This document shows, piece after piece, positions 9,133 to 17,540 of a stretch of 64,000 nt of DNA. The notes under the pieces were generated by a model. The model did not search any database. It had not been told where the DNA came from and saw nothing but the letters and a program-made list of their open reading frames with translations. The translations under genes were made by a program, and so were the position numbers. Positions within the stretch are counted from its first letter, which is position 1. Each line of letters begins with the position of its first letter. This DNA comes from SUG2458 sp051872335 (GTDB taxonomy: Bacteria; Bacillota_I; Bacilli_A; RFN20; CAG-826): contig JBJEDT010000045.1 of the NCBI GenBank assembly GCA_051872335.1, positions 62,001-126,000 of the forward strand, read 5' to 3'.

Positions 9133-10524
9133 TTAGAATTTTAAATTGTTTGTAGTTCTAGGGAAAGGTTGAACATCACGAATGTTTTCAATACCTGTTA
9201 CATACATTAGTAAACGGTCAAAACCAATACCGAATCCAGCATGTTTACAACATCCATATTTTCTTAAATCTAGATACCATCTTAATGGTTCAAGGTCCAT
9301 TCCAAGTTCTTCCATTCTTGCTTTTAATAAATCATATCTTTCTTCACGTTGAGATCCACCAACTAGTTCACCAACTCCTGGAACTAAAAGATCAGCTGCA
9401 GCAACAGTTTTATTATCATCGTTGAGTCTCATATAGAAAGCTTTAATATCTTTTGGATAGTCAGTTAAAAAGACAGGACCGTTAACAACTTTTTCAGTTA
9501 AATAACGTTCGTGTTCGGATTGTAAGTCCATACCCCATTCAATATTTGAGTTTTCAAATTTATGTCCACCTTCAACTGCTTTTTTCAATAATTCAATACC
9601 TTCACTATAAGACATTCTCTTGAAGTTGGAATTTGCAACAAAGTTTAATCTTTCTAGTAATGTCTTATCAATAAATGAATTAAAGAATTCGATTTCATCA
9701 GGACAATTTTCTAAAACATATTTAATACAATATTTAATACAATCTTCAATTAAGTCCATATCATCTTCTAAATCAGCAAAAGCAATTTCAGGTTCAATCA
9801 TCCAAAATTCAGCAGCGTGTCTTGTTGTATTTGATTTTTCTGCTCTGAATGTAGGACCAAATGTATATACATCACGATAGTTTAAACAAAATGCTTCAAC
9901 TTGTAATTGACCAGAAACTGAAAGTGAAGCTGATTTTCCAAAGAAATCATTAGGATTTTTTAAATCAGTTACAACTCGGAATGCTTCACCAGCTCCTTCA
10001 GCATCATTAGATGTAATGATAGGTGTATGAACATATATAAAACCTTGGCTTTGGAAAAATTCATGAATAGCCATAGATAAAACATTACGAACACGGAAGA
10101 CAGCATTAAATGTATTAGTACGTGGTCTTAAATGAGCTATTTCTCTTAAAAATTCAAAACCATGACGTTTCTTTTGTAAAGGATAATCAACATCACAAGT
10201 ACCATCAACAACAACACTCTTTAATTGAATTTCAAATGGTTGTTTTGCTTCAGGAGTTAACACAAAAGTACCAATAATGCTAATAGCAGCACCAGTTTGG
10301 ATTTTACTACAAGCATCATAATCTTCAGTTAAATCTTTAGAATAAACTAATTGAGCATTCTTAAAGAAAGTTCCATCATTAAATTCAATAAAACCAACAG
10401 AACCATTATCACGATTAGTTCTAACCCAGCCTTCTAATTCAACTTCATGAATGGATTCTTTTTCAAGTGAATTACCATAACGACATGTTTCATATAATTC
10501 TCTTACAGTTTTAAATTCTTCCAT
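9133..10524 (-). CDS. asnS: Asparaginyl-tRNA synthetase
   Basis: Class IIb synthetase charging tRNA-Asn. The 463 residues match the bacterial family. An N-terminal OB-fold (VELEGWVRTNRDNG) is followed by the catalytic core with motif 1 around FRVRNVLS, motif 2 FRAEKSNTTRH and motif 3 GFGIGFDRLLMY. AsnRS-typical residues replace those of AspRS (AEFWMIEPE). A good ribosome site lies upstream (GGAGGAAAAACT). The 97-base gap to tsaD shows no T-box leader. Confidence 0.98.
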   Translation of the reverse strand: MEEFKTVRELYETCRYGNSLEKESIHEVELEGWVRTNRDNGSVGFIEFNDGTFFKNAQLVYSKDLTEDYDACSKIQTGAAISIIGTFVLTPEAKQPFEIQLKSVVVDGTCDVDYPLQKKRHGFEFLREIAHLRPRTNTFNAVFRVRNVLSMAIHEFFQSQGFIYVHTPIITSNDAEGAGEAFRVVTDLKNPNDFFGKSASLSVSGQLQVEAFCLNYRDVYTFGPTFRAEKSNTTRHAAEFWMIEPEIAFADLEDDMDLIEDCIKYCIKYVLENCPDEIEFFNSFIDKTLLERLNFVANSNFKRMSYSEGIELLKKAVEGGHKFENSNIEWGMDLQSEHERYLTEKVVNGPVFLTDYPKDIKAFYMRLNDDNKTVAAADLLVPGVGELVGGSQREERYDLLKARMEELGMDLEPLRWYLDLRKYGCCKHAGFGIGFDRLLMYVTGIENIRDVQPFPRTTNNLKF

Positions 10525-10621
10525 AGTTTTTCCTCCTTAGATTATTCCATTTAGTATTTAATATTATAGTAATATAAATTAATATTATCAATTTAAAAAT
10601 AGTAATTTTTTATAAGTAATT

Positions 10622-11641
10622 TTATTTAAATTCATTATATTTATCAATTTGCCATGAAGGATCAACTGATAAAGATGAATCAGCAAATAATTTCTGTTCA
10701 TATAGTCTTAAAGCAACTTTAGCAATCATCGCTGCATTATCAGTACAGCACCACATTGGTGGGATAATAACATCAACACCTGTACCTTCTAATTTAGAAG
10801 TAATTTGCTCTCTTAAATATGAGTTAGCACTTACTCCACCTGCAAGAACAACTTGTTTGACGTTATATTCTTTTACTGCTCTTAAAGCTTTTTCTATAAC
10901 CATACCAATTGCCGTTTCTTGGAAAGAACAACACAAATCATCACGATTTATTTGTTCACCTTTTTGTTCTAATTTATGAGCAAGATTTATAACACTAGTT
11001 TTTAAGCCCGAATAAGAAAAATCATAAGATTTATCATTCATTGGTGAAGGTAATTTATATGTATGTTTTCCAAGTTTTGCATATTTATCAATTGGAATTC
11101 CTCCTGGATAAGGTAATCCCATTACTCGAGCTACTTTATCATAACACTCTCCAATAGCATCATCTTTAGTCTCACCAATGATATTAAAGTTAAGATGATC
11201 CTTCATAATAACAAGTTCGGTATTTCCTCCAGAAACTACAACTGCAAGTAAAGGGAACATTAAAGGTTTAATATATTCGTTAGCATAGATATGACCAGCT
11301 AAATGGTGTACAGGAATTAAAGGCTTTTTATATAATAAAGCAAGTGTCTTTGCAGCTTGTAATCCAACATGAAGTGCTCCAATTAATCCAGGTCCACGAG
11401 TAACAGCAAAAGCATCAATATCTTCAAAAGTTAAGTTTGCTTTTTCAAGTGCTTCTTTTAATACAATTGCTATATTTTCACAATGTAATCTAGAAGCAAT
11501 TTCTGGCATTACTCCACCATATTTTGCGTGAACTTCAATTTGAGTTGAAACAATATTTGCTAATAATTCTTCTCCTCTTACAATAGCTACAGCCGTTTCA
11601 TCACAGCTTGATTCAATTGCAAGAATTATTGGTTGTCCCAT
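10622..11641 (-). CDS. tsaD: tRNA N6-threonylcarbamoyladenosine transferase TsaD
   Basis: Catalytic subunit of the t6A machinery, transferring threonylcarbamoyl to A37 of ANN-decoding tRNAs. The 339 residues start IILAIESSCDETAVA; the metal-binding HxxxH is at H113-H117 (HLAGH), with the ASKH-fold phosphate loops (VSGGNTEL, VVLAGGVSANS) after it. It overlaps rimI by 16 bases and completes the tsaE-tsaB-rimI-tsaD order that is standard in Bacillota. The TsaC/Sua5 partner is not in the window. Confidence 0.98.
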   Translation of the reverse strand: MGQPIILAIESSCDETAVAIVRGEELLANIVSTQIEVHAKYGGVMPEIASRLHCENIAIVLKEALEKANLTFEDIDAFAVTRGPGLIGALHVGLQAAKTLALLYKKPLIPVHHLAGHIYANEYIKPLMFPLLAVVVSGGNTELVIMKDHLNFNIIGETKDDAIGECYDKVARVMGLPYPGGIPIDKYAKLGKHTYKLPSPMNDKSYDFSYSGLKTSVINLAHKLEQKGEQINRDDLCCSFQETAIGMVIEKALRAVKEYNVKQVVLAGGVSANSYLREQITSKLEGTGVDVIIPPMWCCTDNAAMIAKVALRLYEQKLFADSSLSVDPSWQIDKYNEFK

Positions 11642-12084
11642 ATATTTGTACCTCCTTTCACCATATAAATAGCATCTTCGCCATCATCATAATAATGTTC
11701 TTTGATTGTAATTTTTTTAAATCCAATATTTTCATAAAATTTAATAGCTGGAGTATTACTTACTCTTACTTCTAAACTAATAGTAGATACTTCTTCTTTA
11801 TCCATTTCTTTAAAAGCTTCTTCCATTAATTTAAAACCTAAATGTTGTCTACGATATTCTTTCTTAACAGCTATTTGACAAATAGTTGCACTATCAAATG
11901 TAACCCAATAGTTTATAAAACCTTTACATATATTATCTTCATAAATTGCTAATATTCTTGAAAAAGGATTGTTGGTTAATTCAGACATTAGTTGTTCTTC
12001 ACTCCAAGGAGACTTAAAACACTCTTGCTCAATCTCGACAATATCTTTTACAAGTTCTTGATTAACTTTTCTAAATGTAATCAT
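11626..12084 (-). CDS. rimI: Ribosomal protein alanine N-acetyltransferase RimI
   Basis: GNAT-family acetyltransferase of 152 residues, expected to acetylate the N-terminus of ribosomal protein S18. The acetyl-CoA loop reads VKKEYRRQHLGFKLMEEA near residue 75, and the C-terminal FYENIGFKKITIKEHYY is characteristic of RimI. It lies between tsaB and tsaD, overlapping tsaD and separated from tsaB by three bases; this placement is conserved in the phylum and supports the assignment over other GNATs. Confidence 0.93.
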   Translation of the reverse strand: MITFRKVNQELVKDIVEIEQECFKSPWSEEQLMSELTNNPFSRILAIYEDNICKGFINYWVTFDSATICQIAVKKEYRRQHLGFKLMEEAFKEMDKEEVSTISLEVRVSNTPAIKFYENIGFKKITIKEHYYDDGEDAIYMVKGGTNIWDNQ

Positions 12085-12087
12085 AAA

Positions 12088-12672
12088 TTAATCCTTTAAA
12101 TAAACTGGAGTTAAACCTAATGTATCTTTAACAGGTTCTAAATGTTTTGCTAAATCAAATAGTCCTTCAAGAATATCAATACTTTGACCTTCTAATTCAA
12201 GATGAGATAAATCACCACGTAATACATAATCTTTATGTTCATTAATATATTCTAATAATTTATCATTAGTCATAATTTGATCTTGTAAAATAACTTTCTC
12301 ACCATCATAAGCACCAACATAAGATCTTCCACTACGAGCATTTATAATACAAATGGATTTATTATTTCCATCTTTCATTGCATGTAAAGAAGAAATAGCA
12401 TATAAAGGAACATTTAAAGCTAAAACCATAACTTTAGCAATAGTTAAAGCAATTCGAACTCCAGTATAACTGCCAGGTCCAATAGAAACAATTACAGAAG
12501 CGATGTCGTTTCTTCCAAGTGAATTCCTATTCAATAAATTCTCTAATTCAGGTATCATTAATTCACTTTGTCTTTGCCAAGCTTGATAACTAATTTTATC
12601 TATAATTTTTTCTTCATTTGCAATTGCAACTGAAAGAAATTCATTTGATGAATCTAAAATAACTTTTACCAT
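12088..12672 (-). CDS. tsaB: tRNA t6A biosynthesis protein TsaB
   Basis: Non-catalytic partner of TsaD in the t6A complex. The 194 residues keep the TsaB signature (SIGPGSYTGVRIALT, residues about 63-77) and the shortened ASKH fold. The start VKVILDSSNEFLSVAI matches the family. Its stop and start are within a few bases of rimI and tsaE, so the four genes form one transcription unit. Confidence 0.95.
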   Translation of the reverse strand: MVKVILDSSNEFLSVAIANEEKIIDKISYQAWQRQSELMIPELENLLNRNSLGRNDIASVIVSIGPGSYTGVRIALTIAKVMVLALNVPLYAISSLHAMKDGNNKSICIINARSGRSYVGAYDGEKVILQDQIMTNDKLLEYINEHKDYVLRGDLSHLELEGQSIDILEGLFDLAKHLEPVKDTLGLTPVYLKD

Positions 12673-12673
12673 A

Positions 12674-13141
12674 TTAATTCATCTCCTTTAAAGAACTAAA
12701 AAATTCACTATATCTTTTTGAATTTGTTTTAAATGTGATTTCTCTACTATTATCACCAATATTTAAAATTACTACTTCTAAAATATTAGGTGGAATAAGT
12801 TTTTCAATAAAGTTAGGCCATTCGATAACACAAACTCCTTTTCCCTCTATAAATTCTTCTAAACCAATATCAGCATTAACTCCATCTTCTAAGCGATATG
12901 CATCAATGTGAAATAAAGGAATTTTAGCTTCAAAGTAACATTTCATTATATTAAATGTTGGACTTGATACTTTTTCTTTTACTCCAAGTCCTAACGCGAT
13001 TCCACCAGTAAAAGCAGTTTTTCCAGCTCCTAAATCTCCAGATAAAGTAATAACTGCACCAGGAAAAAGATAAGATGACAAAAGTGATCCTATTTTTTTT
13101 GTTTCTTCAACTGAGTTTGTTTGTATCTTAATTTCTTCCAT
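12674..13141 (-). CDS. tsaE: tRNA t6A biosynthesis ATPase TsaE
   Basis: P-loop ATPase that drives turnover of the TsaBD complex. It has 155 residues, Walker A GDLGAGKTAF near residue 36, the switch-like SSPTFN, and the conserved HIDAYRL and VCVIEWPNF. It is first in the tsaE-tsaB-rimI-tsaD operon; a ribosome site (CGAGGTGAAACC) precedes the ATG. Confidence 0.97.
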   Translation of the reverse strand: MEEIKIQTNSVEETKKIGSLLSSYLFPGAVITLSGDLGAGKTAFTGGIALGLGVKEKVSSPTFNIMKCYFEAKIPLFHIDAYRLEDGVNADIGLEEFIEGKGVCVIEWPNFIEKLIPPNILEVVILNIGDNSREITFKTNSKRYSEFFSSLKEMN

Positions 13142-13185
13142 GGTTTCACCTCGAATATGTATTATAGCACTACAAATTTAAAGGA

Positions 13186-13737
13186 TTAATAATTTTTATC
13201 TTTACCAAAATGTTCATCTAAATAAGCAATGAATTGTTTATAGTATTCATCAATTTTTTGATCAACAAAAGGAAATTCTTTTTGTTGCATTAATGAATAT
13301 ATATAATCAACTTCATTAGTTAAAACTTTATCAAGTCTATCACTATATTGATATTTATTTTTATGTCTACTATATTCATTTTCATCAAGAACCTTTATAG
13401 TTCCATTATGAAAAAGTTTTAAATCTAAATCATAATCAATATATTTAACAATATCTTTATCAATTAATGTTGGTGAAGCAATATTACAATAATAACTTAT
13501 TCCATCAGTTTTTATCATTGCAATTACATTAAACCAATCACTAAATGAAAAAATAGTAATAGCTGGTTCACGTGTAAACCATCTTCTTCCATCAGCTTCA
13601 GTAACTTTTGTTTTCTTACTACCAATGACTATATAATCTTCATTAATATCTAATACTAATCCATTGTCCCAACAACGATGTAATGAACCATCATGTTTAT
13701 AACTTTGGATTTGTACCCAATCTCCTTTTCTAATCAT
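13186..13737 (-). CDS. DUF402 protein (YgaC/Ntdp nucleoside di/triphosphatase-like)
   Basis: 183 residues, the usual length for the Bacillus YgaC/Staphylococcus Ntdp family, which hydrolyses nucleoside tri- and diphosphates. The family pattern is visible: the basic SYKHDGSLHR region near the N-terminus, ITIFSFSDWFNVIAM in the middle, and DYDLDLKLFHNG with the acidic metal-binding residues further on. It precedes the tsa operon on the same strand with 44 bases between, and may be part of that unit. The assignment rests on overall pattern. Confidence 0.8.
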   Translation of the reverse strand: MIRKGDWVQIQSYKHDGSLHRCWDNGLVLDINEDYIVIGSKKTKVTEADGRRWFTREPAITIFSFSDWFNVIAMIKTDGISYYCNIASPTLIDKDIVKYIDYDLDLKLFHNGTIKVLDENEYSRHKNKYQYSDRLDKVLTNEVDYIYSLMQQKEFPFVDQKIDEYYKQFIAYLDEHFGKDKNY

Positions 13738-13842
13738 TTATATCAACTCATTTCTTAAAGAAAATATCAAAATTATTATAATGCTCCTAAATATAAAAGT
13801 CTATTTAATTATTTAATGAACATTATCATAATTATGCAATTT

Positions 13843-13870
13843 AAAACCACTTCCGAAAAGAAGTGGTTTT
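13843..13870 (-). terminator. Terminator of the interrupted BspA-like gene
   Basis: An 11-bp stem AAAACCACTTC/GAAGTGGTTTT with a six-base loop, followed on the minus strand by TTTTAAATT. It lies just after the stop of the BspA C-terminal fragment. Confidence 0.6.
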
Positions 13871-13884
13871 GTTAGAAAATTCTA

Positions 13885-14016
13885 TTATTCGCCTTTGTAA
13901 TTCCAAATTACCTCGTAATTCATTACGTTCCAGTCACTAGCCCAACCAGATGGTTTGGATTCAGCTTCACATTTAATAACAAAATTATCAGAATATATAT
14001 GATCAAAAACATAAGG
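13885..14016 (-). pseudogene. C-terminal fragment of a BspA-like lipoprotein, cut by the IS607 element
   Basis: The minus strand reads YVFDHIYSDNFVIKCEAES followed by KPSGWASDWN and a terminal VIWNYKGE, then TAA. The CEAxSxPxGWxxxWN ending is the typical last module of BspA-like leucine-rich lipoproteins. No start codon is available: the frame runs straight into the left end of the inserted element. Joining base 14014 to base 16221 (one GG shared) gives SVTTMKPYVFDHIY in frame with the N-terminal half at 16221-16726, so the two are one gene split by insertion. Confidence 0.85.
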
Positions 14017-14103
14017 TTCGGAAACTGTAGATTAAATACTATAAAACTTTGTAAAATTTAATATTTCATTTATAATGATTTCAGAAATAGAAAGGAATAT
14101 TTT

Positions 14104-14727
14104 ATGAAATATTATTCAACAAAAACAGTAGCACAACTATTAGGTGTAACTTCACAAACTCTTAGAAACTGGGATAGAGAAGGAAAACTAAAGCCATCAT
14201 ATATTAAAAGTAATGGATACAGATATTATTCTGAAGATTCAATATTATCATATACTCAAGAAAGAAAAACTAAGAAAACTTTAAATGTTATAGGATATGC
14301 AAGAGTATCAAGCCAAAAACAAATCGATGATTTAAATAGACAAATTGAAAATCTCGATACCTATTTGAAATCAAAATATGATACATATGAAATCATTAGT
14401 GATGTAGGTTCAAGTATTAATTATACTAAGCCAGGTTTACAAAAGCTTATTGAAAAAATAAATCGTAAAGAAGTCGATTTAATAGTAGTTTTATATAAAG
14501 ATAGACTTCTTCGTTTTGGATTTGAATTAATAGAGTATTTTGCTGCACTAAATAATGTTAAAATCGAAGTACTTGATAAAATTAATAAAAGCGAAAATCA
14601 AGAACTTGTAGAGGATTTAGTACAAATTGTTACAGTCTTTTCTTGTAAACTTCAAGGAAAAAGAAAATCTAAAACTAAAAAAATATTAGATGATTTTGTT
14701 AAAAAAATGAATGATATTAATAATTAA
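14104..14727 (+). CDS. tnpA: IS607-family serine recombinase TnpA
   Basis: 207 residues. The N-terminal 50 form a MerR-type helix-turn-helix (VAQLLGVTSQTLRNWDREGK), followed by a serine recombinase catalytic domain with GYARVSS (catalytic serine about S69), DVGSSINYTKPG and the conserved YKDRLLRFG with its active-site arginines. This N-terminal DNA-binding, C-terminal catalytic order is diagnostic of IS607. The start ATG has GAAAGGAATATTTT upstream. It mediates cut-out and insertion at GG sites. Confidence 0.95.
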   Translation: MKYYSTKTVAQLLGVTSQTLRNWDREGKLKPSYIKSNGYRYYSEDSILSYTQERKTKKTLNVIGYARVSSQKQIDDLNRQIENLDTYLKSKYDTYEIISDVGSSINYTKPGLQKLIEKINRKEVDLIVVLYKDRLLRFGFELIEYFAALNNVKIEVLDKINKSENQELVEDLVQIVTVFSCKLQGKRKSKTKKILDDFVKKMNDINN

Positions 14728-14826
14728 TATACTAAAAGTTTCTTTTAAATTACTATAAAACTTTATAAAGAAACTAACACAAAACCCACATTTTATGGTA
14801 TAATATATTTAGAAAGGTGGGATATA

Positions 14827-16071
14827 GTGTACACATATAAAGTAATGATTCATCCTAATAATAAACAAGAAACAAAAATCCGTCGTACTTTAAATAAGTG
14901 TATTGAATGTAATAATATAGTATTTGATTTTTTAGATTCATTTGTAAAAAATAAAAAGAAGTTCCCATCATGTAGTGAAGTTAGAAAATGGTTTACCATA
15001 CAAAAGAAAATATTAGATAATGAAACTATTTCAAAAAGAATCAATATGACTAAAAAAGAAATGATTGAAAACCATTTAGATGTTTTGTTTTATGACGTTT
15101 CAAATGATGCATTAAAACAAGAAATTAAAGACACATATAATTCATTTATTAGATTTTTTAAGAAATTATCAAAATATCCTGTAAAGAAAAAATATCAATC
15201 ATATCGTAAATCTTTCTATGTTGATCCATATAAAATTGAATTTACAGATAGAAAAGTAAAACTTGAAAAAATAGCTAATAATCAAAAAGAAAATAGAAGA
15301 GTTTTAAATTATGTCTCATTAGCAGAGAGAGGTAGAGTCCCTTTAAACTGCAGATATTATAATCCAAGAATAATTTTAGATGGAGACAAATTTTTTGTTG
15401 TGGTTTCTGTAGATGACGAATATGCTCCAAAAAAGGAAAAAAATGTTAATAAAGATAAAACCATAGGAATAGATGTAAATATAAGTTCTATCGTGACAAG
15501 TGATAATGTTGTTTATAAAAGTGCCACGAAACTTGAAAATTATATAAAGACAAAAAAGAAATATAAAAGAATGCAAAGAAAGTTATCAAGAAAATCATTA
15601 ATAGCAAAATCTTATAATAAGTTATTAAGTCAATCAAGAAATTATCAAAAAACAAAAAGGAAATGGCGAAAATATAAAGATCGACTACTAAATATTCGCA
15701 ATGATCATATTGATAAAATTATTATTGATATAATTTCTTTAGTTCCTTATAAAATATGTGTTGAAACGTTAGATGTTAATTCAATGAAACAACATAAAAA
15801 GGGAAAACATAATGATATAGCAAGAGGAATACAAGAAAATCCATTTAGAAAATTTTTAAATTTATTAGAAGAAAGAGCAACTAAAAAAGGTATTGAAATT
15901 ATCTATGCAGATAAATGGTATGCATCTAGTAAAACTTGTAGTAAATGTGGAAATATTAAAAATGACTTAACTTTGAATGATCGAGTATTTGTATGCCCTA
16001 AATGTGGACTAAAAATAAATAGAGATTATAACGCAGCTATTAATTTAAATAACTATATTAAAACAAAATAA
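14827..16071 (+). CDS. tnpB: TnpB RNA-guided endonuclease of the IS607 element
   Basis: 414 residues, full length for compact TnpB. The RuvC-like catalytic triad is present: D216 (IGIDVNIS), E313 (CVETLDV) and D400 (NRDYNAA). The zinc-finger cysteines C371, C374, C390 and C393 are intact. The N-terminal HTH_OrfB region is followed by a Lys/Arg-rich RNA-binding segment. The start is a GTG at 14827, chosen for AGAAAGGTGGGATATA upstream. TnpB is known to cut target DNA with an RNA made from the element's right end and to help keep the element in place. It belongs to the Cas12 ancestor group. Confidence 0.96.
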   Translation: MYTYKVMIHPNNKQETKIRRTLNKCIECNNIVFDFLDSFVKNKKKFPSCSEVRKWFTIQKKILDNETISKRINMTKKEMIENHLDVLFYDVSNDALKQEIKDTYNSFIRFFKKLSKYPVKKKYQSYRKSFYVDPYKIEFTDRKVKLEKIANNQKENRRVLNYVSLAERGRVPLNCRYYNPRIILDGDKFFVVVSVDDEYAPKKEKNVNKDKTIGIDVNISSIVTSDNVVYKSATKLENYIKTKKKYKRMQRKLSRKSLIAKSYNKLLSQSRNYQKTKRKWRKYKDRLLNIRNDHIDKIIIDIISLVPYKICVETLDVNSMKQHKKGKHNDIARGIQENPFRKFLNLLEERATKKGIEIIYADKWYASSKTCSKCGNIKNDLTLNDRVFVCPKCGLKINRDYNAAINLNNYIKTK

Positions 16072-16220
16072 TATAAATCATTATACGCATACGTTCATGC
16101 GAAATTAACGCCTTAGGAGAGTTAAAACCAACTGTTTTTTACTAAAAAGCAGGGCTCATTGAATAAGGAAACAAACCTAAATTTCTATACTTTTATGGAG
16201 TTTTATAAGTTTTGTGGAAC
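16072..16220 (+). ncRNA. Putative omega RNA (reRNA) at the IS607 right end
   Basis: The 149 bases between the tnpB stop and the element end code for nothing and hold short stems: CGCAT/ATGCG at 16086-16101 and CTGTTTTTT/AAAAAGCAG at 16131-16151. In TnpB systems the guide RNA scaffold comes from this position, with the guide taken from DNA just outside the element; here that would begin with TTTCATTGTTGTAACACTAG at 16223. The call rests on position and family knowledge, not on a recognised scaffold sequence. Confidence 0.5.
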
Positions 16221-16726
16221 GGTTTCATTGTTGTAACACTAGCTGGAATTACAATTTCATCAAAAGCACAATTTGTAAATGCTCCTGTATCAATCGTTTC
16301 AAGAGTATTAGGTAATTCGATTTTTTCTAAAGTATAACATTTTCTAAAAGCATATTGTCCAATATATACTAGTGAACTTGGCAAAGTAATATCTACTAAT
16401 TTATCGCAAGATTCAAAGGCTGATAATTGAATACTTTCAAGACCTTCAGGCAAAATTACTTTTGTTAAATATTTACCTTTAAAAGCACTACCACCTATTT
16501 GTTTAACAGGTAAATCATTATAGGTAGGTGGTACATTTAAGTAATTATATTGAATACTCATTTCACCATCAAATCCTGTACAAATATAATGAGTTTTATC
16601 TTGACTTAATTCATATCTTAAGTTCTCTGTGTACCCTAGTACTTCTTCCTTATCACTATCACACCCTGAAACTGAAAATAATGAACAGATAAGTAAAGGT
16701 AAAATTGGTAAAAGTTTTCTTTTCAT
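16193..16726 (-). pseudogene. N-terminal part of a BspA-like leucine-rich lipoprotein, truncated by IS607
   Basis: A signal peptide with lipobox (FSVSGC) is followed by three or four BspA/LRR_5 repeats of about 23 residues (IGGSAFKGKYLTKVILPEGL and similar). The native coding part ends at 16221; the remaining codons (FHKTYKTP and TAA) come from the right end of the inserted element. The missing C-terminus lies at 13885-14014. Before insertion the product would have been a surface lipoprotein of roughly 210 residues. The truncated product could still be made and exported. Confidence 0.85.
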
Positions 16727-16936
16727 AAAATAGTTTTCTCCTTAAAAATTAAATACTTTATTAAGAAATAATTTAAACAATAAAAATTAACTATATAAAT
16801 ATCATTATGATTATTTCATCATAATATGAAATTACATAGCGCATATGATTACGAATTTTTCTTTATTGCTTTATTTATAATTTAATTATAACTTTCCATT
16901 TACTTATTGTAAACAAGATACAAGCAAAAAACTAAT

Positions 16937-17365
16937 TTATTTAGTAAAATCTATATCATATCGAGTACCACGAGAAAAGAGTACTCCATTAGTTAATTCA
17001 ACTTGTAAAATGATTGTATTTTCATCTTGGAAATTATTATGTCCATTATCAATCCAACTTGAAAAAGCTTTTCTTAATTTATCAGCTATATTTTTATTAC
17101 TATCTTTACCAAAATAACCTAGATTAATGCCTGTTCCAGAAGCTGTAAACCATTCTCCACATAATGACACATTTGGATTTGCTTCAATATGTTTCATCTT
17201 TGAAGATAATGCATAAGTAATAACATAAAATGAACCATCTTCATAATAAGCATTGACAGCTCTTACATATGGCATATTATCTTGAGATGTAGCTAACGCC
17301 ATCAACGAATCTTTTTGAAATCTTTCATTCATTATCTTAGCTGTTTGATCATTTAGTTTTTCCAT
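16937..17365 (-). CDS. Pyridoxamine 5'-phosphate oxidase-family flavoprotein
   Basis: 142 residues in the split-barrel FMN-binding fold: MALATSQDNMPYVRAVNAYYEDGSFYVIT, then SSKMKHIEANPNVSLCGEW, a pattern common to small Pnp-oxidase-like proteins of gut Bacillota. Such proteins bind FMN or F420 and reduce small molecules or act in stress protection; the substrate cannot be told. It is a single gene with a good ribosome site (CGAGGAAAATTAAC) and no obvious operon partner. Confidence 0.85.
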   Translation of the reverse strand: MEKLNDQTAKIMNERFQKDSLMALATSQDNMPYVRAVNAYYEDGSFYVITYALSSKMKHIEANPNVSLCGEWFTASGTGINLGYFGKDSNKNIADKLRKAFSSWIDNGHNNFQDENTIILQVELTNGVLFSRGTRYDIDFTK

Positions 17366-17540
17366 GTTAATTTTCCTCGTATCTTTATGTAATTATTTTA
17401 TTATATTTCTTATCTAATATAAACATATCATTATCAAATGGCTTGTTAATTAAAACAATTAAGTAAGATATTAAGTAAGATTTAAGCAAGATGATAGGTA
17501 ATTTATGATAAAATATTTATGCCTAAAGAGGAGTAGCTTT

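Larger units (their letters stand above)
14015..16222 (+). mobile_element. IS607-family insertion sequence
   Basis: About 2.2 kb with a MerR-headed serine recombinase and TnpB in the usual order. The boundaries come from the interrupted host gene: the only pairing of flanking GG dinucleotides that restores its frame is GG at 14015-14016 with GG at 16221-16222. IS607 elements insert at GG without longer target duplications, which fits. Near the ends are related inverted stretches (TATAAAACTTTGTAAAA at 14039 and, inverted, CTTATAAAACTCCATAAAA at 16194-16212). Both genes look intact, so the element may be active. Confidence 0.85.

Noticed and set aside
10525..10621. T-box leader upstream of asnS
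   Set aside because: The gap is only 97 bases, very AT-rich, with no T-box sequence or specifier stem.
14850..15576. Minus-strand frames within tnpB
   Set aside because: Aromatic- and Ile-rich shadow frames opposite a complete TnpB gene.
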